A DNA stretch of 64,000 bases from Faecalibacterium prausnitzii (GTDB lineage Bacteria; Bacillota; Clostridia; Oscillospirales; Ruminococcaceae). How positions within the stretch are numbered: the stretch's first letter is position 1; each line of letters opens with the position of its first letter. Of this stretch, positions 43,112 to 53,467 are shown one piece after another. The position numbers and the translations under genes were made by a program. The notes beneath the pieces were generated by a model. It saw only the letters and a program-made list of their open reading frames with translations. It had not been told where the DNA came from and did no database searches. The DNA lies in contig NZ_CP065377.1 in NCBI RefSeq assembly GCF_019967995.1, positions 1,612,001 to 1,676,000 of the forward strand, written 5' to 3'.

Positions 43112-44632
43112 TCATGCACCGGGAATCAAAAGCCGCTGTGCTTTTTCGATGGCCGTTGTGCCCTCAGCGAGGTCGTTTGCGGCAAGCATCTGCCCCGGCG
43201 AAACATGGTAGCGTTTTGCAATGGCAAACAGTGCTTCCCCGGCCTGTGCGTAATAGATGCGGAGGGAGATCTCCGGGTCGGCAGGGGCCAGCTTCTCCCC
43301 CAGCGCAATGCTGCCCACGCAGGAAGCCTGCCTGCGGCTGAGGATGGCACCCTCCACCCGCACCGTCACCGAGACATCCAGCGCACCGCCCGTGCAGCTG
43401 CATTGCAGATCCTCGACGCTGAGCCAGCATTCCGGATAGAGCGCTGCGGTCTCGGCGGCTTCGGCCGGGATGGGCAGGGCCAGCTCCAGCGGCTTTTCGT
43501 AGCTTTCCAGCTCGGCAAGGCTGTTCTCGCCAAACGCCGTCACAAGGACCCGCGCCGCCACCACCCAGCCGGTTTCCTGCCAGACCAGCTGCGCCGGGCC
43601 GATGGCCGCAAAGCAGGCCAGGATCTTTGCCCCGGCATCCGGCAGCGGGCCGGACCCGGTCAGGGTGGCCGTCTCGTTCAGGGCACAGAGCAGCGCTTCG
43701 GTGCGGAGATTCTGCATCACAGGCTCCGTCTCAAACTGCGTCGAGAAGGCATCGGCCACACATTGCAGCTGGTAGGGCCGCCACGCCCGCAGACGCAGCA
43801 CCACGGTGGCGCTGAGGGAGCCGGGGGCTTCCCCCTCCCCCTGTGTGGCCGTGAACCCGACCGGCTCGGCCACGCAGAGGCAGCGGCAGTCTTCACTGAG
43901 GCCCTCCACATCCAACACCTGATTGAAGGGAAGGTCCAGGCTCTGGCTCTGCAGGGCGCTTTCCCCTTCTGCCCGCCAGGCGCAGAGAACGTGCAGCGTC
44001 CCCTTTGCCACAGCTTTGGCATTCAAGACCTTGAGGTCGTGGAGGGAGGCTGTCCCGGCAATGTCCAGGATGGCGGCAGGCGGCGACGGAAAGGCCAGCT
44101 CACCTTCCACTGTGATGAGCTTGTCGAGCACGGCCGCGCGGCGGACGCCTTCCAGTGTGGTCAGCTGCTGCTCGATGCCGCCGTCGGCCAGCGCCGTGAG
44201 CACCTCGGTCTTCTGCTGGGTGTAGACCGACGCCACCAGACCAAAGGCTCCCCGCACCTCGATGCGGCGGGGCGTGACCGAGCGGCAGTTCAGGTATTCG
44301 GTCTGACCCTCCACCTGAGCCGTCCATGCAGTAAAGGCAAACTCCGGCAGTTCCAGCACCTTGTTGAAGGGCAGCTTCTGCTCCGTCTGGCAGAGGCCCG
44401 CGTCATCCTCGCCCTGATAATACACGATGCAGCGCAAATAGCCTTCCAGCGTCAGTTTGCCGGGCTGCAGCTGCTTTTGCAGCACCACCGGTTTCGCAAA
44501 GCATTTGACCAGCTTGAACACCGGCGGAAGATAATCGGAGATCAGGATCTCCGTTTCCAGCGGGAGCTCCGCCTTGACGGTGCAGTTCGCACCCGCAGCG
44601 GGCAGCGCATCCCGAAAGACCTTCAGTTCCAT
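43112..44632 (-). CDS. SipL-like DUF3794/LysM spore coat protein
   Basis: A 506-residue protein of repeated DUF3794 domains (three, about 1-130, 150-280, 300-430) and a C-terminal LysM domain (about 455-500, YYAQAGEALFAIAKRYHVSPGQML). This layout resembles Clostridioides difficile SipL, the SpoIVA-binding coat morphogen. In a spore former it would recruit the coat to the forespore. The ATG has AAAGGAG upstream. It follows the etfA terminator and so is a separate unit. Identification rests on domain order, not alignment. Confidence 0.75.
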   Translation of the reverse strand: MELKVFRDALPAAGANCTVKAELPLETEILISDYLPPVFKLVKCFAKPVVLQKQLQPGKLTLEGYLRCIVYYQGEDDAGLCQTEQKLPFNKVLELPEFAFTAWTAQVEGQTEYLNCRSVTPRRIEVRGAFGLVASVYTQQKTEVLTALADGGIEQQLTTLEGVRRAAVLDKLITVEGELAFPSPPAAILDIAGTASLHDLKVLNAKAVAKGTLHVLCAWRAEGESALQSQSLDLPFNQVLDVEGLSEDCRCLCVAEPVGFTATQGEGEAPGSLSATVVLRLRAWRPYQLQCVADAFSTQFETEPVMQNLRTEALLCALNETATLTGSGPLPDAGAKILACFAAIGPAQLVWQETGWVVAARVLVTAFGENSLAELESYEKPLELALPIPAEAAETAALYPECWLSVEDLQCSCTGGALDVSVTVRVEGAILSRRQASCVGSIALGEKLAPADPEISLRIYYAQAGEALFAIAKRYHVSPGQMLAANDLAEGTTAIEKAQRLLIPGA

Positions 44633-44706
44633 CCTGTGCGCTCCTTTCCTGTCCGTTTGGCATGGCACATACCAGACTGTATGCGCTGCGGCGGGCAGAT
44701 ATGCGC

Positions 44707-44748
44707 AAAAAACACCGCCGCACAGCGTTTCCACTGTGCGGCGGTGTT
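44707..44748 (-). terminator. Terminator of the butyrate operon
   Basis: A 15-pair perfect stem (44711-44725 with 44734-44748) followed by six T's on the minus strand, 29 bases after the etfA stop. It is one of the strongest terminators in the window. Confidence 0.92.
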
Positions 44749-44776
44749 CCACAAATCAGGATTTCAGAAGATCAAA

Positions 44777-45871
44777 TTATTCAGCGGCCTTGGCTGCCTC
44801 GACCTGCTTGATGAGCTCCGGCACGACCTTGAACAGATCGCCGACGATGCCGTAATCTGCCACACCGAAGATGGGTGCAGACTCGTTCTTGTTGACGGCG
44901 ATGATGCACTCAGAATCCTGCATACCAGCGGTGTGCTGGATGGCACCGGAAATACCCAGAGCAACGTAGATCTTGGGGTGGACGGTCTTGCCGGTCTGAC
45001 CGACCTGATGGTCAGCGGTCATCCAGCCTGCATCGGTGACGGCACGGGATGCGCCGACCACGCCGCCGCCCAGAGCAGCTGCCAACTGCTCAGCCAGCTC
45101 GATGCCCTTGTTGACATCCTTGCTGATGCCACGGCCGACCGAGACGATGACGTCGGCACCGATCAGGTCGACCAGCTTCTCAGCAGCCTTCTCGACGCTC
45201 AGGACCTCGGTCTTGATGTCGGAAGCAGCCAGCTCAAAGGCGGGCTTCACGATCTGGCAGGCATCGGCCTTGGCCTGATCGAAGGGAGCCTTCTTCATGA
45301 CGCCGGGACGAACGGTGGACATCTGCGGACGGAAACGGGGGCAGATGATGGTAGCCATCAGATGGCCGCCGAATGCGGGACGGGTCATCTTCAGGTTGCG
45401 GTCTTCCATATCGAACTTCTGCTTGGACAGGTCGATGGTGGAGCTCTCCTTCAGGAAATCGATGTACTTGGCAGTGTCGATGTCCAGATGGGTCGCATCA
45501 GCGGTCAGGCCGGTGTGCAGGCGGGCTGCGCAGCGGGGGCCCAGGTCGCGGCCAATGTTGGTCGCGCCGATCAGCAGGACCTCAGGCTTGTACGCATTGA
45601 CCATATCGCAGACGACCTTGGCGTATGCGTCGGTGGTGTAGTCCTTCAGCAGCGGGCTGTCGCAGACCATGACCTGATCGGCACCATAGCCGCCCAGCTC
45701 TTTGGCGATGCCTTCCACGTTGTCGCCCAGCAGCAGGCCGGTGACCTCGCAGCCCAGCTCGTCAGCCAGCTTGCGAGCCTCGCTGACCAGCTCGAAATCG
45801 GTGGACATCAGTTTGCCCTGGCGCTGCTCACAGAAGACCCAAACGCCCTTGTAATCGTTAAAATCAGCCAT
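44777..45871 (-). CDS. etfA: Electron transfer flavoprotein alpha subunit
   Basis: A 364-residue FAD-binding subunit of the Etf that works with butyryl-CoA dehydrogenase. The C-terminal FAD domain shows VSVGRGISK, GASRAVTDAGW, QVGQTGKTVHPKIYVALGISGAIQH motifs. With EtfB and Bcd it can bifurcate electrons from NADH to crotonyl-CoA and ferredoxin. It is the last gene of the operon. Confidence 0.95.
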   Translation of the reverse strand: MADFNDYKGVWVFCEQRQGKLMSTDFELVSEARKLADELGCEVTGLLLGDNVEGIAKELGGYGADQVMVCDSPLLKDYTTDAYAKVVCDMVNAYKPEVLLIGATNIGRDLGPRCAARLHTGLTADATHLDIDTAKYIDFLKESSTIDLSKQKFDMEDRNLKMTRPAFGGHLMATIICPRFRPQMSTVRPGVMKKAPFDQAKADACQIVKPAFELAASDIKTEVLSVEKAAEKLVDLIGADVIVSVGRGISKDVNKGIELAEQLAAALGGGVVGASRAVTDAGWMTADHQVGQTGKTVHPKIYVALGISGAIQHTAGMQDSECIIAVNKNESAPIFGVADYGIVGDLFKVVPELIKQVEAAKAAE

Positions 45872-45892
45872 TGTAATCCTATGCTCCTTTCA

Positions 45893-46687
45893 TCAGATCA
45901 GGTGCTTCTTGGCCAGGATACCAGCCAGCTGTGCGGCGGTGTCGTCGCCCGTCAGCATGGTGCCTGCGCCCTTCTGCGGAGGAGTGAAGGACTTAAAGAC
46001 GTTCGTCGGAGAACCCTTCAGGCCGATGGTATCGACCTCGATCAGCGGATCATCCTTCAGAGCGTTGTAATCAAACACTTCCATGGGCTTGTCGTAGCAG
46101 GTGAAGATGCCGTTGACGCTCATGTAACGGGGCTCGTTCAGCTCCTTGATGCAGGTCAGCAGGCAGGGAGTCTGGACCTTGACCATCATGTAGCCGTCTT
46201 CCAGCATACGCTTCACGGTCAGGGTGTTGCCATCCTTCTGGATGTCGGCAACGTAGGTGACCTGGGGCAGATGCAGCTTTTCAGCGATCTGGGGGCCGAC
46301 CTGTGCGGTATCGCCATCAATTGCCTGACGGCCGCAGAAGACGACATCCTCCGGGCCAACGCCGATCTTGTTGACGGCAGCGGCCAGGATCTGGCTGGTC
46401 GCGAAGGTATCGGAACCGCCGAACTCACGGCCGGAGACCAGAACGGCCTTGTCGGCACCGCGGGCCAGCAGCTCACGCAGCATCCCTTCGGCCGGCGGCG
46501 GGCCCATGGTGACGACAACGACTTCGCAGCCGGTGGCGTCCTTGAGCTTCAGAGCAGCCTCCAGAGCGTTCAGGTCATCGGGGTTGGTAATGGTTGCCAT
46601 AGAGGCACGGTCCAGGGTGCCATCCGGCTTGACGGACACCTTACCGGAGGTATCAGGAACCTGCTTTACACAAACGATTGCTTTCAT
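45893..46687 (-). CDS. etfB: Electron transfer flavoprotein beta subunit
   Basis: A 264-residue EtfB: MKAIVCVKQVPDTSGKV start, NPDDLNALEAALKLKD near 38-53, and the nucleotide-binding VVVVTMGPPPAEGMLREL region. It carries the second flavin or AMP site and the NADH site in bifurcating Etfs. Twenty-one bases separate it from etfA. Confidence 0.95.
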   Translation of the reverse strand: MKAIVCVKQVPDTSGKVSVKPDGTLDRASMATITNPDDLNALEAALKLKDATGCEVVVVTMGPPPAEGMLRELLARGADKAVLVSGREFGGSDTFATSQILAAAVNKIGVGPEDVVFCGRQAIDGDTAQVGPQIAEKLHLPQVTYVADIQKDGNTLTVKRMLEDGYMMVKVQTPCLLTCIKELNEPRYMSVNGIFTCYDKPMEVFDYNALKDDPLIEVDTIGLKGSPTNVFKSFTPPQKGAGTMLTGDDTAAQLAGILAKKHLI

Positions 46688-46704
46688 TGTAAATCTTACC
46701 TCCC

Positions 46705-47874
<1,170 letters not shown>

Positions 47875-47951
47875 CGCTATATCCTCCTAACGGGTCTAGT
47901 TTTTCATAGGCCGGGCGCTTGTCGTGGCGAACCCGGTTTGCAAACAAATTC

Positions 47952-47980
47952 CTCCCGGCCGCTTTCCCCGCAGCCGGGAG
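47952..47980 (-). other. Intercistronic hairpin, hbd-bcd
   Basis: CTCCCGGC pairs with GCCGGGAG with a 13-base loop. It lacks a T run, so it is not a normal terminator. It may stabilise or process the mRNA. Confidence 0.5.
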
Positions 47981-47995
47981 AAATGTTTTCAGAAA

Positions 47996-48868
47996 TTACA
48001 GCTGGTCGACCGGGGTCTTGGTGCGGTCTGCGTTGTAAACGTAGAAGCCCTTGCCGGTCTTGCAGCCCAGGTTGCCGCCGCGAACCATCTTACGGATCAG
48101 CGGGCAGGCACGATACTTGCTGTCGCCGGTCTCGTGGTACAGGACGTCCATGATGGCCAGGCAGATGTCCAAGCCGATGAAGTCGCCCAGCTCCAGGGGT
48201 CCCATGGGGTGGTTTGCACCCAGCTTCATAGCAGTGTCGATGCCAGCGATGTCGGAAACGCCCTCCATCTTGATGAAGGCTGCTTCGTTGATCATGGGGA
48301 TCAGGATGCGGTTGACGACGAAGCCTGCTGCCTCGTTGACCTGAACGGGGTTCTTGCCGATGGCGACCGAGATCTCCTTGATCTTCTCAACGGTCTCAGC
48401 AGGAGTGTTGCAGCCTGCGATGACCTCGATCAGCTTCATGCGGTCGGCGGGGTTGAAGAAGTGCATGCCGACCAGCGGGCGGCTCAGGCCCTTGCCGATC
48501 TCGGTGATGGACAGAGAAGAAGTGTTGGAAGCAAAGATGCACTCCGGCTTGCAGATCTTGTCCAGCTCACCAAAGGTGGTCTGCTTGACCTTCATGTCCT
48601 CGAATGCAGCCTCGACGACCAGGTCGCAGTCTGCACACAGGTCTTCCTTCAGGCCCGGCGTGATAGCGGCGACGATCGCGTCCGCCTTCTCCTGGGGGAT
48701 CTTGCCCTTTGCGACCAGCTTGTCATAGCCAGCCTTGATCTTTGCCAGGCCCTTCTCGGCCCACTCCTGCTTGATGTCGCACAGAGCAACGCTGTTGCCC
48801 TCGACCTGAGCGAATGCCTTTGCAATGCCCTGGCCCATCGTGCCAGCGCCAATAACACCGATCTTCAT
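47996..48868 (-). CDS. hbd: 3-hydroxybutyryl-CoA dehydrogenase
   Basis: A 290-residue NAD(P)-dependent enzyme reducing acetoacetyl-CoA to 3-hydroxybutyryl-CoA. The dinucleotide loop GAGTMGQGIAKAF is at 7-19. The catalytic His lies in VGMHFFNPADRMKLIEVI, and the HPMGPLELGDFIGLD segment marks the C-terminal domain. It is between crt and bcd. Confidence 0.96.
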   Translation of the reverse strand: MKIGVIGAGTMGQGIAKAFAQVEGNSVALCDIKQEWAEKGLAKIKAGYDKLVAKGKIPQEKADAIVAAITPGLKEDLCADCDLVVEAAFEDMKVKQTTFGELDKICKPECIFASNTSSLSITEIGKGLSRPLVGMHFFNPADRMKLIEVIAGCNTPAETVEKIKEISVAIGKNPVQVNEAAGFVVNRILIPMINEAAFIKMEGVSDIAGIDTAMKLGANHPMGPLELGDFIGLDICLAIMDVLYHETGDSKYRACPLIRKMVRGGNLGCKTGKGFYVYNADRTKTPVDQL

Positions 48869-48896
48869 AGGATATCTCTCCTTTATTCATATCCCC

Positions 48897-48936
48897 CTGC
48901 TCCCCGGTTCCCTCTCCGGTAGGAACCAGGATGCAG
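48897..48936 (-). other. Intercistronic hairpin, crt-hbd
   Basis: CTGC-TCC-GGTTCC and GGAACC-GGA-GCAG arms can form an imperfect stem. No T run follows. Confidence 0.4.
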
Positions 48937-48968
48937 AAGGGTTCAGATTACAAATTCAAATGTACTTC

Positions 48969-49754
48969 TCAGTTGTTAGTGAAAACAGCCTTGGGCTTCG
49001 GTTTCTCACGGGACAGGAAGCAAGCCATGCCTTCCTTCTGGTCGTGGGTCTCGAAGCAGTCGCCGAACAGCTTTTCCTCGACCTCGACCGCCTTCTCAAT
49101 GGGCAGGCTGATGCCGTCGTCGATGGCCTTCTTGCAGTTGCGCACTGCAATGGGGGCGTTCTTTGCGATCTTGTTGGCCAGCTTCAGGACGTTCTCCATC
49201 AGCTCAGCCTGGGGATACACGGCATTGACCAGACCGATGCGGTAAGCCTCATCGGCCTTGATGTTCAGGGCCGAATAGACCAGCTGCTTTGCCATGCCCA
49301 TGCCGACGAGACGTGCCAGACGCTGGGTGCCGCCGAAGCCCGGCGTGATGCCCAGACCGACTTCCGGCTGGCCGAAGACGGCGTTGTCCGAACAGATGCG
49401 GATGTCGCAGCTCATGGCCAGCTCATTGCCGCCGCCCAGTGCGAAGCCGTTGACGGCTGCAATCACAGGGATGGGGAAATGCTCGATCATCAGGAAAACA
49501 TCATTGCCCAGCTTGCCGAAGGCCTCGCCCTCTGCCTTGGTCATGGTGCTCATGGAACCGATGTCTGCACCGGCCACGAAGCTCTTGTCGCCTTCGCCGG
49601 TCAGAACGATGCAGCGGATGGCGTCCTGATCGACAGCCTCAAACGCTGCCTTCAGGTCTGCCAGAACTTCAGGGTTCAGTGCGTTCAGTGCCTTGGGGCG
49701 GTCGATGGTGATGATCTCGACAGCACCCTGCACTTCGGTTTTAACAAATGCCAT
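48969..49754 (-). CDS. crt: 3-hydroxybutyryl-CoA dehydratase (crotonase)
   Basis: A 261-residue enoyl-CoA hydratase dehydrating 3-hydroxybutyryl-CoA to crotonyl-CoA. The oxyanion-hole segments (KSFVAGADIGSM and NGFALGGGNELAMSCD) are intact. Two catalytic Glu residues are visible, at GGNELAMSCD and FGQPEVGLGI. The ATG at 49754 has GGAGGT upstream; an earlier ATG at 49769 overlaps that site. Confidence 0.95.
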   Translation of the reverse strand: MAFVKTEVQGAVEIITIDRPKALNALNPEVLADLKAAFEAVDQDAIRCIVLTGEGDKSFVAGADIGSMSTMTKAEGEAFGKLGNDVFLMIEHFPIPVIAAVNGFALGGGNELAMSCDIRICSDNAVFGQPEVGLGITPGFGGTQRLARLVGMGMAKQLVYSALNIKADEAYRIGLVNAVYPQAELMENVLKLANKIAKNAPIAVRNCKKAIDDGISLPIEKAVEVEEKLFGDCFETHDQKEGMACFLSREKPKPKAVFTNN

Positions 49755-49799
49755 TGTGAAGACCTCCATTCAAAGTCTTATTCTTCGTTTCAGAACAGC

Positions 49800-49828
49800 C
49801 CCGCGCAGGAGAAGTCCGCCTGCGCGGG
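49800..49828 (-). other. Intercistronic hairpin, thl-crt
   Basis: CCCGCGCAGG and CCTGCGCGGG (10 perfect pairs, 9-base loop) between thl and crt, without a T run. Confidence 0.5.
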
Positions 49829-49858
49829 CGATCCTGATATCTGGAGTGCCTCCAGCGT

Positions 49859-51076
49859 TTAGTCCATTTCGACGATGGTAGCGCAGCCCATGCCGCCGCC
49901 GATGCACAGGGTAGCCAGACCCTTGTGGGCACCACGGTGCTTCATTGCATACAGCAGGGTGACCAGGATACGAGCGCCGGAAGCGCCGACCGGGTGGCCC
50001 AGAGCGATTGCGCCGCCGTTGACGTTGACCTTGTTCATATCAAAGTTCAGAGCCTGGCTGACGGCCACAGACTGTGCTGCGAAGGCCTCGTTTGCCTCGA
50101 TCAGGTCCATATCGGCAACGGACAGGCCGGTCTTTGTCATGACCTTCTTGGTTGCAGCGATGGGGCCCAGACCCATGACTTCGGGCTCAACACCAGCCAG
50201 AGCACCAGCGACCCAGGTTGCCAGCGGGGTGACGCCCAGCTCCTTGGCCTTCTCCTCGCTCATCACGACCAGAGCAGCAGCGCCGTCGTTGATGGCGGAA
50301 GAGTTGCCGGCGGTCACGATGCCGTCCTTGGTGAAGGCGGGCTTCAGGGTGCCCAGCTTCTCGATCGGGGTCAGACGGGGGCCTTCATCGGTATCGAACA
50401 CGGTGTCGCCCTTCTTGCCCTTGATGACAACGGGAACGATCTCGTCCTTGAAGGCGCCGTCCTTGATGGCCTTGTCTGCCTTGACCTGGCTGTTGTAAGA
50501 GAACTCATCCAGCTGCTCGCGGGTGATGGGGTTGTAGCCGTACTTCTTCTGATAGGTCTCGTTGGTGCAGACGTTCTCAGCGGTCATGCCCATGTGCTTG
50601 TTGAAGCCGGTGGCATCCCACAGAGCATCGTTGACCATGGTATCGACCAGCTCGCTCTTGCCCATGGGAGCGCCCATGCGGTAGCCGTAGCGGCCCTTCA
50701 TCATAGCGAAGGGAGCCATGTCCATGTTCTCCATGCCGCCTGCAACGACGATGTCGGCATCGCCAGCCTCGATCATCTGCGCAGCCATGTTGACGCAGTT
50801 CAGACCGGAGCCGCAGACCACGTTGACGGTGACAGCGGGGGTCTCGATGGGCAGGCCTGCCTTCAGGGAAGCCTGACGCGCGACGTTCTGGCCCAGACCA
50901 GCCTGAATGACGCAGCCCATGTAAACATGATCGACCTGCTCCGGTGCGACGTGTGCGCGCTCCAGTGCCTCCTTGATGACGATGGAGCCCAGCTCAGCAG
51001 CGGGGACGTTGGCAAGAGTGCCGCCGAACTTACCGATGGCGGTACGGCATGCAGATGCGATAACAACTTTCTTCAT
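49859..51076 (-). CDS. thl: Acetyl-CoA acetyltransferase (thiolase)
   Basis: A 405-residue biosynthetic thiolase condensing two acetyl-CoA to acetoacetyl-CoA, the entry to butyrate formation. The acylated Cys is in [11 protein letters not shown] (near 90), the catalytic His in [10 protein letters not shown], and the second Cys in [10 protein letters not shown] near the C-terminus. It is the first gene of the butyrate operon, following AGGAGG. Confidence 0.96.
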   Translation of the reverse strand: MKKVVIASACRTAIGKFGGTLANVPAAELGSIVIKEALERAHVAPEQVDHVYMGCVIQAGLGQNVARQASLKAGLPIETPAVTVNVVCGSGLNCVNMAAQMIEAGDADIVVAGGMENMDMAPFAMMKGRYGYRMGAPMGKSELVDTMVNDALWDATGFNKHMGMTAENVCTNETYQKKYGYNPITREQLDEFSYNSQVKADKAIKDGAFKDEIVPVVIKGKKGDTVFDTDEGPRLTPIEKLGTLKPAFTKDGIVTAGNSSAINDGAAALVVMSEEKAKELGVTPLATWVAGALAGVEPEVMGLGPIAATKKVMTKTGLSVADMDLIEANEAFAAQSVAVSQALNFDMNKVNVNGGAIALGHPVGASGARILVTLLYAMKHRGAHKGLATLCIGGGMGCATIVEMD

Positions 51077-51124
51077 GTTAATAGCCTCCTGATTTGTGTG
51101 TATATTGGTGGGTTTTAGGAACCA

Positions 51125-51167
51125 ATTTTATAGAAACGCCAGCGGCGTTTGCACATAAGAAACGGAT
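51125..51167 (-). promoter_or_regulatory. Region upstream of thl with perfect hairpin
   Basis: AAACGCC-GCT-GGCGTTT (complement of 51134-51150) can form a hairpin or be an operator. TATAAA (complement of 51126-51131) directly follows it and may be a -10 box, but the -35 candidate GTGCAA is weak. Read-through from coaD is also possible. Confidence 0.4.
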
Positions 51168-51671
51168 TCAGGGCTGCTCCCCTTTCGCCCGGAGCGCGGC
51201 CATCTTCTGTTCGACGGCGGCTTCCACATTGGGCGTGACGAACTTGGAGATATTGCTGCCGTAGCGGGCAGCCTCTTTCACGATCGTCGAGGAAAGGTAG
51301 CTCCATTTGATGCTGGTCGCCAGGAACATCGTCTCAATGCCGGGCATCAGTGCATGGTTCGTCTGCGCCAGCTGGATCTCGTTTTCGAAATCCGTGACCG
51401 CCCGCAGACCCCGCACCATGACCGAAGCGCGGCGCTTTTTGGCAAACTCCACGGTCAGGCCGTCAAAGCTCTCCACCGTGACGTTCGGGATGTCCTTGCA
51501 GCACTCCTGCAGCAGGGCCACCCGCTCTTCTACGGTGAACAGAGGGTGCTTGGCGCTGTTGATGAGCACGGCGACGATCAGGTGATCGTTGATCTTTGCG
51601 GCACGCTTGATGATGTCCAGGTGCCCTTTGGTGACCGGATCGAACGATCCGGGATAAACTGCTGTTGCCAT
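51168..51671 (-). CDS. coaD: Phosphopantetheine adenylyltransferase
   Basis: A 167-residue enzyme making dephospho-CoA from 4'-phosphopantetheine and ATP. The (T/S)xGH-type [14 protein letters not shown] motif is at 8-21, and the C-terminal [16 protein letters not shown] segment is typical. The ATG follows AAGGAGG. Its place beside CoA-dependent butyrate genes may be functional, as the pathway has a high CoA demand. Confidence 0.95.
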   Translation of the reverse strand: MATAVYPGSFDPVTKGHLDIIKRAAKINDHLIVAVLINSAKHPLFTVEERVALLQECCKDIPNVTVESFDGLTVEFAKKRRASVMVRGLRAVTDFENEIQLAQTNHALMPGIETMFLATSIKWSYLSSTIVKEAARYGSNISKFVTPNVEAAVEQKMAALRAKGEQP

Positions 51672-51720
51672 CGTGTCCTCCTTGATGCGCGCTGGTATGA
51701 AAAGCGCGCTCGGTCCTGCC

Positions 51721-51749
51721 ATGATAGCACTTTCCAGTTCGGGTTGCAA
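51721..51749 (-). promoter_or_regulatory. coaD promoter
   Basis: TTGCAA (51744-51749) and TATCAT (51721-51726) with a 17-base spacer. The spacer's last bases, GAAAGTGC, resemble the GAAAGATGC of the pncB promoter. The rest of the 51750-51975 gap is AT-rich and shows no gene. Confidence 0.65.
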
Positions 51750-51975
51750 GACGTTGTTTGCGGCGCCGCGTCTCATCGCTATTTTTTTAACGATTCATGA
51801 CGCACTGCTCCACACCGCCCTGCTACGCTATAAGTAAACCACATCGTCAAAATTTTATCAAGTCTTTTTTCAAAAAATTTTGTTTCTATCAGACCAAAGA
51901 ATCCAGTTGAATCGCTAAGAATTTTAGTCATATTGCCATCCAGCCACTTTTTTGCCCCGATTTGCTCCGAAAGTA

Positions 51976-52032
51976 TTGATTCCTTCCTTTGTTAATGTTA
52001 TAACTAAGTTATCGGGTTGTAAGAATTTACAA
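51976..52032 (+). promoter_or_regulatory. Promoter and operator-like palindromes of the CoA-transferase gene
   Basis: TTGATT (51976-51981) and TATAAC (51999-52004) have a 17-base spacer. A palindrome ATAACT-A-AGTTAT (52000-52012) covers the -10 box and start point. A second one, TTGTAA-GAAT-TTACAA (52017-52032), follows directly. Both look like repressor sites. The second recalls Rex-type redox operators but its arms are one base shorter than the usual clostridial consensus. Confidence 0.5.
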
Positions 52033-52067
52033 TTCCTTTATGTTATTATAGGAGAGGATGGTTTATA

Positions 52068-53414
52068 ATGGATTATACGGAACTGTATGCGCAGAAAAAG
52101 ATGACTGCCGATCAGGCCGCTGCTTTGGTCAAGAGCGGCGATTGGGTGGACTACGGCTGGGCTGTGAACACCCCGGTGGCAGTCGATGCTGCCATTGCAA
52201 AGCGTCTGCCGGAGCTGGAGAACGTCAATTTCCGCGGCGGCATCCTGATGTGGGTGCCGGAGATCTTCCAGATCGACGACCCGGCTGCCCACATGACCTG
52301 GAACAGCTGGCACATGGGCGGCATTGAGCGCAAGGCCATTGCGCAGGGCTTCTCCTTCTACTCCCCCATCCGTTATTCGGAGCTGCCCCGTTACTACCGC
52401 GACAGCAAGGACCCCGTGGATGTGGCAGTGTTCCAGGTCACGCCCATGGACGAGCATGGCTACTTCAATTTCGGCCCCTGTGCTTCTCATCTGGGTGCCG
52501 TCTGCGAAAAGGCCAAAAAGATCATCGTCGAGGTCAACACCAACATGCCCCGCTGCCTGGGTGGCACCGAGAACTGGGTGCACATCTCCCAGGTGGCCGG
52601 TGTCGTGGAGGGCACCAACCCGCCGATGGGTCAGATGGCTGCCCCCGGTGCGGCCACTGAGGTGGACCTCGCCGTGGCGAACCTCATCGTCCCGCAGATC
52701 CCGAACGGTGCCTGCCTGCAGCTGGGCATCGGCGGAATGCCCAACGCCATCGGCAACCTGATCGCGCAGAGCGACCTGAAGGATCTGGGCGTCCATACTG
52801 AAATGTACGTCGATGCCTTTGTGGACATCGCCAAAGCCGGCAAGATCACCGGCCGCCACAAGAATCTGGACAAGGGCCGTCAGGTCTACGCCTTCGGTGC
52901 CGGCACCCAGAAGATGTACGATTACCTCGACAACAACCCGGAGTGCATGGCAGCCCCCGTGGAGTACACCAACGACATCCGCAGCATTTCGGCCATCGAC
53001 AACTTCATCTCCATCAACAATGCTGTCGATATCGACCTGTTCGGTCAGGTCAACGCCGAGAGTGCCGGTGTCAAGCACATCTCCGGTGCAGGCGGTCAGC
53101 TGGACTTCGTTCTGGGCGCATACCTTTCCAACGGCGGCAAGAGCTTCATCTGCCTGTCCTCTACCTTTATGAATAAGAAGACCGGCAAAGTCGAGAGCCG
53201 CATCCGCCCCACGCTGGAGACCGGCAGCATCATCACCGATACCCGTGCCAATATCCACTATCTGTGCACCGAGTACGGCTGTGTGAACCTGAAGGGCCTG
53301 ACCAGCTGGGAAAAGGCCGAAGCCTTGATCAGTGTTGCACACCCCGATTTCCGGGATGAACTGATCGCCGAAGCTGAAAAACTGCACATCTGGCGCAGGA
53401 GCAACAAGCGCTAA
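52068..53414 (+). CDS. but: Butyryl-CoA:acetate CoA-transferase
   Basis: A 448-residue CoA-transferase moving CoA from butyryl-CoA to acetate, releasing butyrate. It is the final step used by major gut butyrate producers. The ELGIGGMP-type loop ([13 protein letters not shown], near 223-235) and the probable catalytic Glu in [14 protein letters not shown] (near 245) fit this family. The start MDYTELYAQ has AGGAGAGG upstream. It is divergent from coaD and the butyrate operon, with its own promoter. Confidence 0.94.
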   Translation: MDYTELYAQKKMTADQAAALVKSGDWVDYGWAVNTPVAVDAAIAKRLPELENVNFRGGILMWVPEIFQIDDPAAHMTWNSWHMGGIERKAIAQGFSFYSPIRYSELPRYYRDSKDPVDVAVFQVTPMDEHGYFNFGPCASHLGAVCEKAKKIIVEVNTNMPRCLGGTENWVHISQVAGVVEGTNPPMGQMAAPGAATEVDLAVANLIVPQIPNGACLQLGIGGMPNAIGNLIAQSDLKDLGVHTEMYVDAFVDIAKAGKITGRHKNLDKGRQVYAFGAGTQKMYDYLDNNPECMAAPVEYTNDIRSISAIDNFISINNAVDIDLFGQVNAESAGVKHISGAGGQLDFVLGAYLSNGGKSFICLSSTFMNKKTGKVESRIRPTLETGSIITDTRANIHYLCTEYGCVNLKGLTSWEKAEALISVAHPDFRDELIAEAEKLHIWRRSNKR

Positions 53415-53467
53415 ACAATGCTGCGGGCGTTCCTGCTGCCCGCGGCAGGAATGGAGTCTACGGAAAC

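Noticed and set aside
52017..52032. Definite Rex operator
   Set aside because: The arms are TTGTAA/TTACAA, shorter than the usual clostridial TTGTTAA/TTAACAA. I kept it only as an operator-like palindrome.
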